A stretch of 64,000 bases of DNA from Xylophilus sp. Leaf220 (GTDB taxonomy: Bacteria; Pseudomonadota; Gammaproteobacteria; Burkholderiales; Burkholderiaceae_C), in assembly GCF_001421705.1 (NCBI RefSeq), contig NZ_LMKO01000025.1, forward strand, positions 62,001 to 126,000. Reading direction: 5' to 3'. Made by a program: the position numbers and the translations under genes. Shown here in pieces: positions 8,743 to 15,109 of the stretch. Below the pieces are notes generated by a model. It was not told the DNA's origin. It did no database searches and saw only the letters and a program-made list of their open reading frames with translations. The stretch's first letter is position 1. Every line of letters begins with the position of its first letter.

Positions 8743-9132
8743 TTAGAGCGAGCGGCCGGTGCCCCGGTTGCGGGCCGGCGGCGGTGCCGCCATGACCTTC
8801 TCGGTCGCCTTGTCGATCCCCGCCTCGTCGACCGCCGCGGCCGGCGCCTGGCCGATCACCGATGCGCGGCCTTCGATCTTGTTCTCGCGCATGTACTGGT
8901 CCATGTCCTTCCAGCCCGCGAACACCGGCGCCTTGGGCGCCTTGGGGTTGAGCGAATAGCAGTCCTCGATCCCCCGCAGCGCATGCCGGCAGGCACCGCC
9001 CACCGCGCGGGCATCGGCTTCGCGCTGCGCGATCTTGGGATCGGGCCCCATCCCCGGGATATCGCAACCGGCCAGCAGGGCCACCGCGGCGACGCAGCTC
9101 AGGCGCAGGAACAGTCGGGGTGGGTAGGTCAT
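8743..9132 (-). CDS. Small lipoprotein of unknown function
   Basis: A 129-residue product with a signal peptide ending in the lipobox LLAGC (Cys near residue 23), so it is probably a membrane-anchored periplasmic lipoprotein. The body has two cysteines that could form a disulfide (GGACRHAL and EDCYSLN) and a well-formed central segment KAPVFAGWKDMDQYMRENK. The C-terminus is Ala/Pro-rich and likely disordered. I recognise this as a type seen in Comamonadaceae but no function is known to me. It is convergent with rlmD and has no operon partner. Confidence 0.75.
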   Translation of the reverse strand: MTYPPRLFLRLSCVAAVALLAGCDIPGMGPDPKIAQREADARAVGGACRHALRGIEDCYSLNPKAPKAPVFAGWKDMDQYMRENKIEGRASVIGQAPAAAVDEAGIDKATEKVMAAPPPARNRGTGRSL

Positions 9133-9212
9133 GGTGGCGGAGGTGTTGCGGGCGGGTCGGCTTGATAGGTTATCGGCAGTGCCCGGCGTTCCTGAAGCCG
9201 AGAACGCTGAAC

Positions 9213-9229
9213 GCTAGCAAAGACATAGC
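9213..9229. repeat. Family A palindrome only (partial copy, intergenic)
   Basis: GCTAGCAAAGACATAGC resembles the head of copy 1 in pcm (shared AAAGACATAGC) but lacks the downstream stem and T-tail. It lies upstream of the small lipoprotein gene. Confidence 0.45.
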
Positions 9230-9310
9230 GCGATACCCGGATCAGTCGCCGCGCTGCATTGCGCTGGCACCGCCATCTCCATGGGCACTGCCCGATACAC
9301 GGGACACCGT

Positions 9311-9390
9311 GGGTCCGGCTCCGCCGGCCCACCGGTGTCGCCCCCGGCGAGGGGGTAGGCGCTGCGACACGCAGTGCGCAAGCCTGGGGG
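9311..9390 (-). repeat. Dispersed repeat family B, copy 1 (intergenic)
   Basis: On the minus strand this reads as a CCCCC-rich block, a TGCG/CTGCGTGTCGC segment, a CCCCC-GGGGG hairpin (CCCCCTCGCCGGGGG) and a GGCCGGCGGAGCCGG end. The same order of blocks recurs at 45956-46034. It fills most of the 264-base gap between the lipoprotein and the BI-1-like gene. No gene is visible in this gap. Confidence 0.55.
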
Positions 9391-9396
9391 AGTGCC

Positions 9397-10095
9397 CTAC
9401 TCCCTTTCGCCACCCATGATGCCCAGCAGCGCCAGCAGGCTCTGGAACACGTTGAACAGGTCGAGGTACAGCGCCAGGGTCGCGCTGATGTAGTTGGTCT
9501 CGCCGCCGTCCAGGATCTGCTTCAGGTCGTAGAGCATGTAGGCGCTGAAGATGCCGATGGCGGCCACCGAGATCGCCAGCATGCCGGCGGTGGAGCCGAC
9601 GAACACGTTGACCACCGCCCCCACCATCAGCACCAGCGCGCCGACGAAGAGCCACTTGCCCAGCCCCGACAGGTCGCGCTTGATCACCGTCGCCAGGCTC
9701 GCCATCACCAGGAACACGCCGGCCGTGCCGCCGAAGGCGGTCATCACCAGCTCGGGGCCGTTCTTGAAGCCCAGCACCGCTGCGATCAGCCGCGACAGCA
9801 TCAGGCCCATGAAGAAGGTGAAGCCCAGCAGCACCGGCACGCCCGCGGCCGAGTTCTTGGTCTTCTCGATCGCGAAGATGAAGGCGAAGGCACCGCCCAT
9901 GAACACCATCAGGCCGAGCCCGCCGCGCAGGGCCTGGGTGATGCCGGTCTGCACGCCGATCCAGGCGCCCAGCACGGTGGGCAGCAGGCTCAGCGCCAGC
10001 AGCCAGTAGGTGTTGCGCAGCACCCGGTGGCGCTGCGCCCGGGCGACGTCGATGCCGTAGCCGGCGGGGCCGGCAGTGTGCAGGGGGGAGGTCAT
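9397..10095 (-). CDS. Bax inhibitor-1/YccA family membrane protein
   Basis: The 232-residue integral inner-membrane protein has about seven hydrophobic segments from residue 28 onward, the usual BI-1 topology. The family signature is clear: GLGLMVFMGGAFAF in the middle, SAYMLYDLKQIL, and ETNYISATLALYLDLFNVF near the C-terminus with the conserved aspartates of the pH sensor. In bacteria such proteins (YccA, YbhL) act as calcium or proton leak channels or modulate FtsH proteolysis; which applies here cannot be told. The ATG is preceded by GGAG. It is monocistronic, divergent from the HbpS-like gene. Confidence 0.93.
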   Translation of the reverse strand: MTSPLHTAGPAGYGIDVARAQRHRVLRNTYWLLALSLLPTVLGAWIGVQTGITQALRGGLGLMVFMGGAFAFIFAIEKTKNSAAGVPVLLGFTFFMGLMLSRLIAAVLGFKNGPELVMTAFGGTAGVFLVMASLATVIKRDLSGLGKWLFVGALVLMVGAVVNVFVGSTAGMLAISVAAIGIFSAYMLYDLKQILDGGETNYISATLALYLDLFNVFQSLLALLGIMGGERE

Positions 10096-10310
10096 GGCGG
10101 GCTCCTGGAGGGTCTGTGGGATGCAGACGGGTCGCCCGCTGTCCGGGCACCGAGATTCTAGGGGCCGGTGCCGCGGACCGGCGGCAAGACCCTGTCGCGG
10201 ACCTGCCCGCTGGCGTCAGGTCTGTTGTGACCGGCATGGGGCTTCCGCGCGCGGCGCAGCCGTTATGCTCGTCGCTCCATTCGCCACACACCCACCCATT
10301 GCGGAGCACC

Positions 10311-10718
10311 ATGCAGACCAAAGCCACCCTCGAACTCGCCGACCTGAAGACCATCGCCGCCGCGGCCGAAGCCGAGGCGCTCAAGAACAAGTGGGCGGTG
10401 ACGATCGCCATCGTCGACGACGGCGGCCACCTGCTGTGGCTCCAGCGCCTGGACGACGCCGCGCCCATCTCGGCGCAGATCGCCCCGGCCAAGGCCCGGA
10501 CCGCCGCCACCGGCCGCCGCGAGAGCAAGAGCTACGAGGACATGATCAACGGCGGCCGCTTCTCCTTCCTGTCGGCGCCCGGCCTCGAAGGCCTGCTCGA
10601 AGGCGGCGTGCCGATCATGAAGGACGGCCACTGCATCGGCGCCATCGGCGTGAGCGGCGTGAAGTCGTCCGAGGACGTGCAGATCGGCCGCGCCGGCATC
10701 GCGGCCATCGGTCTCTGA
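10311..10718 (+). CDS. GlcG/HbpS family heme-binding-type protein
   Basis: This 135-residue single-domain protein belongs to the GlcG/HbpS (DUF336) family. It begins with an alpha helix rich in Ala and Glu, then AIVDDGGHLLWLQR, the PAKARTA segment and the C-terminal VGAIGVSG-type turn (here IGAIGVSGVKS). Family members include heme-sensing HbpS and proteins of unknown role in glycolate or propanediol operons. No signal peptide is seen, so it is cytosolic. A GCGGAG ribosome site precedes ATG 10311. It is convergent with hemP, and its closeness to the iron genes makes a heme-related role possible but unproven. Confidence 0.88.
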   Translation: MQTKATLELADLKTIAAAAEAEALKNKWAVTIAIVDDGGHLLWLQRLDDAAPISAQIAPAKARTAATGRRESKSYEDMINGGRFSFLSAPGLEGLLEGGVPIMKDGHCIGAIGVSGVKSSEDVQIGRAGIAAIGL

Positions 10719-10761
10719 AGCGCCGGGGCCGCCACGGCCCCGCGGCCGCAGCACCAGGCAA

Positions 10762-10785
10762 AACGCCGACCAGATGGTCGGCGTT
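10762..10785. terminator. Hairpin between convergent genes
   Basis: A perfect 11-bp inverted repeat, AACGCCGACCA and TGGTCGGCGTT, is separated by two bases (effective loop of four or more). It follows the HbpS-like gene and lies downstream of hemP on the other strand. No T-run follows, so intrinsic termination is plausible but not certain. Confidence 0.55.
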
Positions 10786-10896
10786 CGTCGTTGGAGGTGG
10801 GGAAAAAAATGCGTGGCTGGACGGGCGGACCCGTTGGCTGGCAAAAACGACCCTGGAGGACCGGAGGCCAGTCCTGGAGTCGCCCCACGATGAAAC

Positions 10897-11115
10897 CTAT
10901 TTCGTCAGGATCAGCTTGCCCAGGCGGGTGGCCTGCAGGCGGTAGATGGAGCCGTTGTGGCTGATCTCGACCGACTTGCCGCCACGCAGCAGGTCTTCGC
11001 TCTCCACCGTGGTGCGGTGGTCCAAGCCCTGCACAGTCGTGTCGTCCGCCGGCAGGCTGCGCAGGCCAGGGTGCGAGAGGACGGCGGCGGAGGAGGCGGA
11101 AAGCGTGGCGTACAT
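10897..11115 (-). CDS. hemP: Hemin uptake protein HemP
   Basis: The 72-residue protein ends with the HemP signature: DLLRGGKSVEISHNGSIYRL followed by QATRLGKLILTK. HemP (HmuP) is a small cytosolic protein needed for expression of heme uptake systems in several proteobacteria. The N-terminal 30 residues are low-complexity (Ala/Ser). Its ATG lies 30 bases from a Fur-like box that overlaps the -10 element, so iron-repressed expression is expected. The usual neighbour, a TonB-dependent hemin receptor, is not found next to it in this window; instead exbD lies upstream on the same strand. Confidence 0.93.
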   Translation of the reverse strand: MYATLSASSAAVLSHPGLRSLPADDTTVQGLDHRTTVESEDLLRGGKSVEISHNGSIYRLQATRLGKLILTK

Positions 11116-11144
11116 GGGCGGTCAGGAATGTGTCGCGATGGATT

Positions 11145-11163
11145 AATGATAACTATTCTCAGG
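11145..11163 (-). promoter_or_regulatory. Fur-like box 1 over the hemP promoter -10
   Basis: AATGATAACTATTCTCAG on the plus strand is close to the Fur consensus GATAATGATAATCATTATC. On the minus strand a promoter TTGCGT (11168-11173), 16-bp spacer, TATCAT (11146-11151) leads into hemP, so the box covers the -10 element. Confidence 0.7.
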
Positions 11164-11178
11164 ATTGACGCAACACCC

Positions 11179-11197
11179 AATGAGAATTATTTTTATC
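11179..11197 (-). promoter_or_regulatory. Fur-like box 2 upstream of hemP
   Basis: AATGAGAATTATTTTTATC matches the Fur consensus core and lies just upstream of the -35 element of the hemP promoter, 34 bases from box 1. Two boxes suggest strong iron-dependent repression. Confidence 0.65.
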
Positions 11198-11243
11198 GCG
11201 ACAGATTGTGCAAGGCCACCGGAGGCCCGGCGGCCGCACCCCG

Positions 11244-11657
11244 TCAGTTCGTCTTCGGCTCGGTGATGAAGCCGATTTTCTTCACCCCGGCCTGGCGGGC
11301 GGCGGCCATCGCGATGGCGACGCGCTCGTAGCGCACGTCCTTGTCGCCGCGGATGTGCAGCTCGGGCTGCGGCTCCTTGGCGGCGGCGGCCTGGAGCCGT
11401 GGCTCCAGGTCGGCTTCCTCGATCCGGCTCTCGTTCCAGAAGAAGGCTCCGCTCGCGTCCACGCTCAGGCGGATCGTCTCGGGCTTGATGTCCTCGGCCT
11501 GGCTGCTGGCGCGGGGCAGTTCGATGTTGACCGCGTTCTTCATCACCGGCACGGTGATGATGAAGACGATGAGCAGGACCAGCATGACGTCGACCAGCGG
11601 CGTCATGTTGATCTCGTTCATCACCTCGTCGGATTCGTCCTGGGTACCGAAGGCCAT
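11244..11657 (-). CDS. exbD: Biopolymer transport protein ExbD
   Basis: ExbD is the single-pass stator subunit of the TonB energising complex. The 137-residue product has an N-terminal cytosolic tail (DEVMNEINMTP), one transmembrane helix with the essential aspartate in the motif PLVDVMLVLLIVFI, and a periplasmic domain with LHIRGDKDVRYERVA. The ATG lies three bases from the exbB stop, so the two are coupled. It is the last gene of the bfd-tonB-exbB-exbD run. Confidence 0.96.
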   Translation of the reverse strand: MAFGTQDESDEVMNEINMTPLVDVMLVLLIVFIITVPVMKNAVNIELPRASSQAEDIKPETIRLSVDASGAFFWNESRIEEADLEPRLQAAAAKEPQPELHIRGDKDVRYERVAIAMAAARQAGVKKIGFITEPKTN

Positions 11658-11659
11658 GC

Positions 11660-12376
11660 TCAGCCGCCCTTCTTGAGCGGCAACACGGTGGCCGGCGTGC
11701 CGACGCTGATGCGGGCACCGGTCACGAAGTAGGCGTGCAGGTCGTGGGCGAAGCTGTTGAGCTTGTTGAGCACCGACTTGTTGCCGCGCACCAGGGCGTT
11801 GTAGCCCAGCACCGCGGGAATGGCGACGGCCAGGCCGAGCGCGGTCATGATCAGCGCCTCGCCGATCGGGCCGGCCACCTTGTCGATCGTCGCCTGGCCG
11901 GCGGTGCCGATGCTCATCAGCGCGTGGTAGATGCCCCAGACGGTGCCGAAGAGCCCGATGAAGGGCGCGGTGGAGCCGACCGAGGCCAGGATCGCCAGGC
12001 CCGACTGCAGGCGAGCGGTGGTCTCGTCGATGCCGTTGCGCAGCGAGCGGGTGATCCAGTCGCTCGCGTCCAGGCTGTCGTGCAGGTGGGCCTTGGTGTT
12101 GCGGTGGTGGGCGGCGGCCTCGCGGCCGTCGAGCGCCAGGTTGCGGAACGGGTTGTCGTCGTTCTCGCCCAGCTTGGCCAGGCCGGTGGCGAAGTCCTCG
12201 CTGTGCCAGAAGGCGTCGGCTCGGCGGGCGAATTTCTTCGATCGGATGATGTCCACCGCCTTGGTCAGGATCACCAGCCACGAGGCGAGCGACATCACCA
12301 GCAGCAGGACGGCGACGCCACGGATGACGAAGTCGCCCTGGCTCCAGACGTGCGAAAGGCCGAATTGCGAATCCAT
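11660..12376 (-). CDS. exbB: TonB-system proton channel subunit ExbB (MotA/TolQ/ExbB family)
   Basis: The 238-residue inner-membrane protein begins MDSQFGLSHVW, with a GGAG about 12 bases upstream. The first transmembrane helix spans about residues 15-38. A long cytoplasmic loop follows, and then the two conserved helices of the proton channel: GSTAPFIGLFGTVWGIYHAL and EALIMTALGLAVAIPAV. These match ExbB. It pairs with ExbD to convert proton motive force for TonB. The gene lies 19 bases from tonB and directly before exbD. Confidence 0.96.
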   Translation of the reverse strand: MDSQFGLSHVWSQGDFVIRGVAVLLLVMSLASWLVILTKAVDIIRSKKFARRADAFWHSEDFATGLAKLGENDDNPFRNLALDGREAAAHHRNTKAHLHDSLDASDWITRSLRNGIDETTARLQSGLAILASVGSTAPFIGLFGTVWGIYHALMSIGTAGQATIDKVAGPIGEALIMTALGLAVAIPAVLGYNALVRGNKSVLNKLNSFAHDLHAYFVTGARISVGTPATVLPLKKGG

Positions 12377-12395
12377 ATGCAGATACTCCAGAAAA

Positions 12396-13106
12396 TTATT
12401 CGAGGATGAAATTGACGGGCGCGGTGTAGGCCATGCTCTGCGGCACGCCGTTGACCTTGCCGGGCACGTAGCGGCGCTTGAGCACGTATTCCAGGGCGGC
12501 CTTGTCGAGCCGCTCGAAGCCGCTCGACTTGGCGATCTCGGCACGCTGGGCGCTGCCGTCGGGGCCGATGGTCACGCGCACCAGCACCTTGCCCTGCTCG
12601 CCCAGGCGCCGGCTGATCGGCGGGTAGTTGAGGCGGGTGCTGTCGAGATAGTCGGCGTCGGTAGAGGGCAGCTCGATCTTGGCAGGGGCCGGCGGCGCGG
12701 GCGGTGCCGGCGGCGGGGCTTCGGGCGCGGCGACGGGTGCGGCCACCGGCGGTGCCGGCGGTTGCGGCGCGGTCACGCCGACGGGGGCGGACGGTGCGGG
12801 CGTCGGATCGGGGATCGCGACCGGGCGCGGGGCCGGCGGCGGGGTGGGGGCCTTGGGCTTGGGCGCCGGGGCCGGCGGCTTGGGAGCGGGCGGCGGTGGC
12901 GAAGGTGGGGGAGGAGGCGCCTTGGGCTCGGGCGGCGTGATGATCTCGCTGATCATGACGACCGGCGTCACCACGTCCACCACCCGCTGGACCAGGCCCG
13001 ACTGGATCGCCCAGAGCACGGCCGCGTGGAAGGCCAGCACGCCGCCGGCGATGACGACATTGCGGCTGATGCGGGGTGGGTTGGCGTAACGTCGGCTTGC
13101 GGTCAT
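12396..13106 (-). CDS. tonB: Energy transducer TonB
   Basis: The 236-residue protein has a short cytosolic N-terminus and one signal-anchor helix at about residues 16-40. A periplasm-spanning Pro-rich region (about residues 57-145, dominated by Pro, Ala and Lys) follows, and then the TonB C-terminal domain with YPPISRRLGEQGKVLVRVTI, DKAALEYVLKRRYVPGK and VNFILE. The motif YP...RLGEQG is diagnostic. It couples the ExbB-ExbD motor to outer-membrane siderophore or heme receptors. It follows bfd by 84 bases and reads into exbB, so it is presumably controlled by the operator in front of bfd. Confidence 0.95.
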   Translation of the reverse strand: MTASRRYANPPRISRNVVIAGGVLAFHAAVLWAIQSGLVQRVVDVVTPVVMISEIITPPEPKAPPPPPSPPPPAPKPPAPAPKPKAPTPPPAPRPVAIPDPTPAPSAPVGVTAPQPPAPPVAAPVAAPEAPPPAPPAPPAPAKIELPSTDADYLDSTRLNYPPISRRLGEQGKVLVRVTIGPDGSAQRAEIAKSSGFERLDKAALEYVLKRRYVPGKVNGVPQSMAYTAPVNFILE

Positions 13107-13190
13107 GGAGCGGGCGCGTACCCGCCGGGACGGAGACGCGCAGAAGTTTCTACGGGCTGAAAATCGGGTACCGGGCCGGCGCGGGCGGTG

Positions 13191-13463
13191 TCAAGCGGCG
13201 ACCAGCGCGCGCGAGCCCTTCCAGGCCTTGTTGTCCTGGATCGCCTGCGCGATCTGGATCACCTGGGCGGGCGTGTCACGGTGCACGGCCGCGATCTTGT
13301 GGGAGGCGCTGCACTGCGCGACGATATCGCGGGCACACCCTTCGCACTGGCCGCACTGGGTGGCAACGCCCAGCTCGAACTGGATTCCGTCGAAATCGAG
13401 GCCCGCGCGCACAGAACGGGCAATTTCACGGTCGGAGACACGGTGACAAACGCAGACGATCAT
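13191..13463 (-). CDS. bfd: Bacterioferritin-associated ferredoxin
   Basis: Bfd carries a [2Fe-2S] cluster and gives electrons to bacterioferritin to release stored iron. The 90-residue product shows the four ligands C4, C6, C37 and C40 (C-x-C, then C-x2-C). It also shows the helix-turn-helix-like BFD fold segments RVSDREIARSV and EGCARDIV. It is longer than E. coli Bfd (64 residues), by a C-terminal helix. The start MIVCVCHRVSD was chosen because the cluster must sit at the N-terminus. Heading a tonB-exbB-exbD run makes sense as a joint response to iron starvation. Confidence 0.93.
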   Translation of the reverse strand: MIVCVCHRVSDREIARSVRAGLDFDGIQFELGVATQCGQCEGCARDIVAQCSASHKIAAVHRDTPAQVIQIAQAIQDNKAWKGSRALVAA

Positions 13464-13502
13464 GGCAACAGGCAGGGCGGCATGCTGTGGAAGAATCGCC
13501 CG

Positions 13503-13533
13503 AGTATAAATGCGAATTCGTCGCATTTCTTAA
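13503..13533 (-). promoter_or_regulatory. bfd promoter with overlapping palindromic operator (Fur-like)
   Basis: On the minus strand a -10 TATACT (13503-13508) and a weak -35 (TTAAGA, 13528-13533) bracket a perfect inverted repeat: AAATGCGA (13508-13515), 5 bases, TCGCATTT (13521-13528). The half-site resembles variant Fur half-sites of betaproteobacteria. Placement between -35 and -10 fits a repressor. Identity of the regulator is inference. Confidence 0.6.
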
Positions 13534-13636
13534 AACTTTGCGCGACCGTGGGGTTTTAGACGGTCGGCAGGCGTATCCGGCGGGCGCGGGCCGGCCACGC
13601 AACGGTGCGCCGGGCAGGCGCACCGCGGAGCGAAGG

Positions 13637-14092
13637 TCAGCGGACTTCGGCGATCAGCTCGATCTCGACGCAGGCGCCCATCGGGATCTGCGACACGCCG
13701 AAGGCGCTGCGGGCGTGAGCGCCCTTGTCGCCGAACACCTTCGCGAACAGCTCGCTGGCACCGTTGGCCACCAGGTGCTGCTCGGTGTAGGTGGGCACCG
13801 AGTTGACGAGGCACAGCAGCTTCACGACGCGGGTGATCTGGTCGAGGTCGCCGATGGCGGCCTGCAGCGTGCCGAGCAGGTCGACCGCGATCGCGCGGGC
13901 GGCGGCGTTGCCGTCGGCGGTGGCCAGGTCGGCACCCAGTTGGCCGACCCACGGCTTGCCGTCCTTGCGGGCGATGTGGCCCGACAGGAAGACCAGGTTG
14001 CCGGTGCGCACGAAGGGCACGTAGGCCGCGGCCGGCACCGCCACCGGCGGCAGGGTGATGTCGAGTTCGCGCAGGGTGTCGTAAACGCTCAT
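13637..14092 (-). CDS. RidA family protein (reactive intermediate deaminase-like)
   Basis: The 151-residue protein is of the YjgF/RidA superfamily, which hydrolyses enamine/imine intermediates from PLP enzymes. Recognisable are FLSGHIARKDGKPWVGQLG, the RAIAVDLLGTLQAAIGDLDQI helix region and the C-terminal IPMGACVEIELIAEV, where the acidic residue pairs with the cysteine segment. The canonical substrate-binding Arg near residue 105 is not evident in the corresponding stretch, and this longer subfamily may not be a classical deaminase. An AAGGAG at 14098-14103 fixes the start; the dispersed repeat copy 2 abuts it upstream. Confidence 0.88.
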   Translation of the reverse strand: MSVYDTLRELDITLPPVAVPAAAYVPFVRTGNLVFLSGHIARKDGKPWVGQLGADLATADGNAAARAIAVDLLGTLQAAIGDLDQITRVVKLLCLVNSVPTYTEQHLVANGASELFAKVFGDKGAHARSAFGVSQIPMGACVEIELIAEVR

Positions 14093-14106
14093 GGATACTC
14101 CTTTTT

Positions 14107-14165
14107 GAATGAAACGGGGCTGCAGCCGACGCCGGGCGCCGGCCATGTGCTATAAATTGCGTAGC
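14107..14165 (-). repeat. Dispersed repeat family A, copy 2 (upstream of ridA-like gene)
   Basis: Reading on the minus strand: GCTACGCAATTTATAGC, a GTCGGC-type stem with GGCCGGCG and CGTCGGCTGC, then CCCGTTTCATTC. The end of the element lies four bases from the AAGGAG of the ridA-like gene, so it forms that gene's leader. Confidence 0.75.
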
Positions 14166-14191
14166 GGCACGAGCGGTGCGGAGGCTGGCGG

Positions 14192-15088
14192 TCAGGCGAC
14201 CGGCTCCACCGTGACGCCGACCTCCAGCGTGTGGTCGCCGCCGCCGAACAGCAGGCCGCGCATCGGCGACACGTCGCCGAAATCGCGGCCGATGGCCAGC
14301 ACGATGTAGTCCTCGCCCGGCGCCCGGTCGTTCGTGGGGTCGAAACCGTACCAGGCGCCGGGCCCGCCGCCCAGCGCCGGCGCATAGACCTCGACCCAGG
14401 CGTGGGATGCGTCGCTGCCCACCAGCCGGCGCTGGCCCGGCGGCGGGGTGGTGAGCAGGTAGCCGCTCACGTAGCGGGCCGGGATGCCCATCGACCGCAT
14501 GCAGGCGATCATGATGTGGGCGAAGTCCTGGCAGACGCCGCGGCGCAGGGCGAGCGCCTGCAGCGCCGGCGTGTCGACCTCGGTGGCGTCGCTCTCGTAG
14601 CGGAATTCGGCGTGGATGCGGCGCATCAGGTCGTGCGCCGCATCCAGCACCGTGCGGCCCGGCGGGCAGCTGGGCCGCGCATAGGCGACGAAGTCGTCGT
14701 GCCGCGGTACGTACTCGGAAGCGAAGACGAACTCGGTCGCCGCGTCCCACCGCCCTCCGGCCCGGAACCTGAACTGCTCGCGCACCGCCTCCCAGGCCGG
14801 GCTGGCGCCGGGGCCGAGCGGGGCGGGCGCGGGCACGGCGGTGAGCACCATGCTGTCGGCCACCACCCGAAGCTCTTCGTGCGCCGACTGCAGCGCGAAG
14901 AAGGTGCGGGTGTTGCCGTAGACGTCGATCCGCTCGCCGCGGCGGGCTTCCACCGGCGTGACCACCAGCTCGTGCTGCAGCAGGCGCTGCGACGGCGTGT
15001 CGCGCGGCTTCAGGTGCACGATGTGCTGGGCCGTCTCGACGGCGGGCGTGTACTCGTAGTGCGTGTCGTGGACGACGTGGAGTTTCAT
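14192..15088 (-). CDS. Transglutaminase-like cysteine peptidase-fold protein
   Basis: The 298-residue protein has the bacterial transglutaminase N-terminal beta-domain (about 1-130, starting MKLHVVHDTHYEY) followed by a transglutaminase-like core. The triad is intact: C186 in GVCQDFAH, H229 in ASHAWVEV and D250 in GFDPTND. Such proteins are predicted either to cut or to form amide bonds. It follows the fused ATP-grasp/alpha-E gene by 21 bases and so belongs to the leftward run DUF2126-transglutaminase, ATP-grasp/alpha-E, transglutaminase. Known precedent: genomic linkage of these families (sometimes with the proteasome-like peptidase Anbu) led to proposals of a peptide synthesis or protein-modifying system. 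No biochemical function is established for this gene. Confidence 0.9.
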   Translation of the reverse strand: MKLHVVHDTHYEYTPAVETAQHIVHLKPRDTPSQRLLQHELVVTPVEARRGERIDVYGNTRTFFALQSAHEELRVVADSMVLTAVPAPAPLGPGASPAWEAVREQFRFRAGGRWDAATEFVFASEYVPRHDDFVAYARPSCPPGRTVLDAAHDLMRRIHAEFRYESDATEVDTPALQALALRRGVCQDFAHIMIACMRSMGIPARYVSGYLLTTPPPGQRRLVGSDASHAWVEVYAPALGGGPGAWYGFDPTNDRAPGEDYIVLAIGRDFGDVSPMRGLLFGGGDHTLEVGVTVEPVA

Positions 15089-15109
15089 CGCGTGGGCGGG
15101 CGGTCCGTC

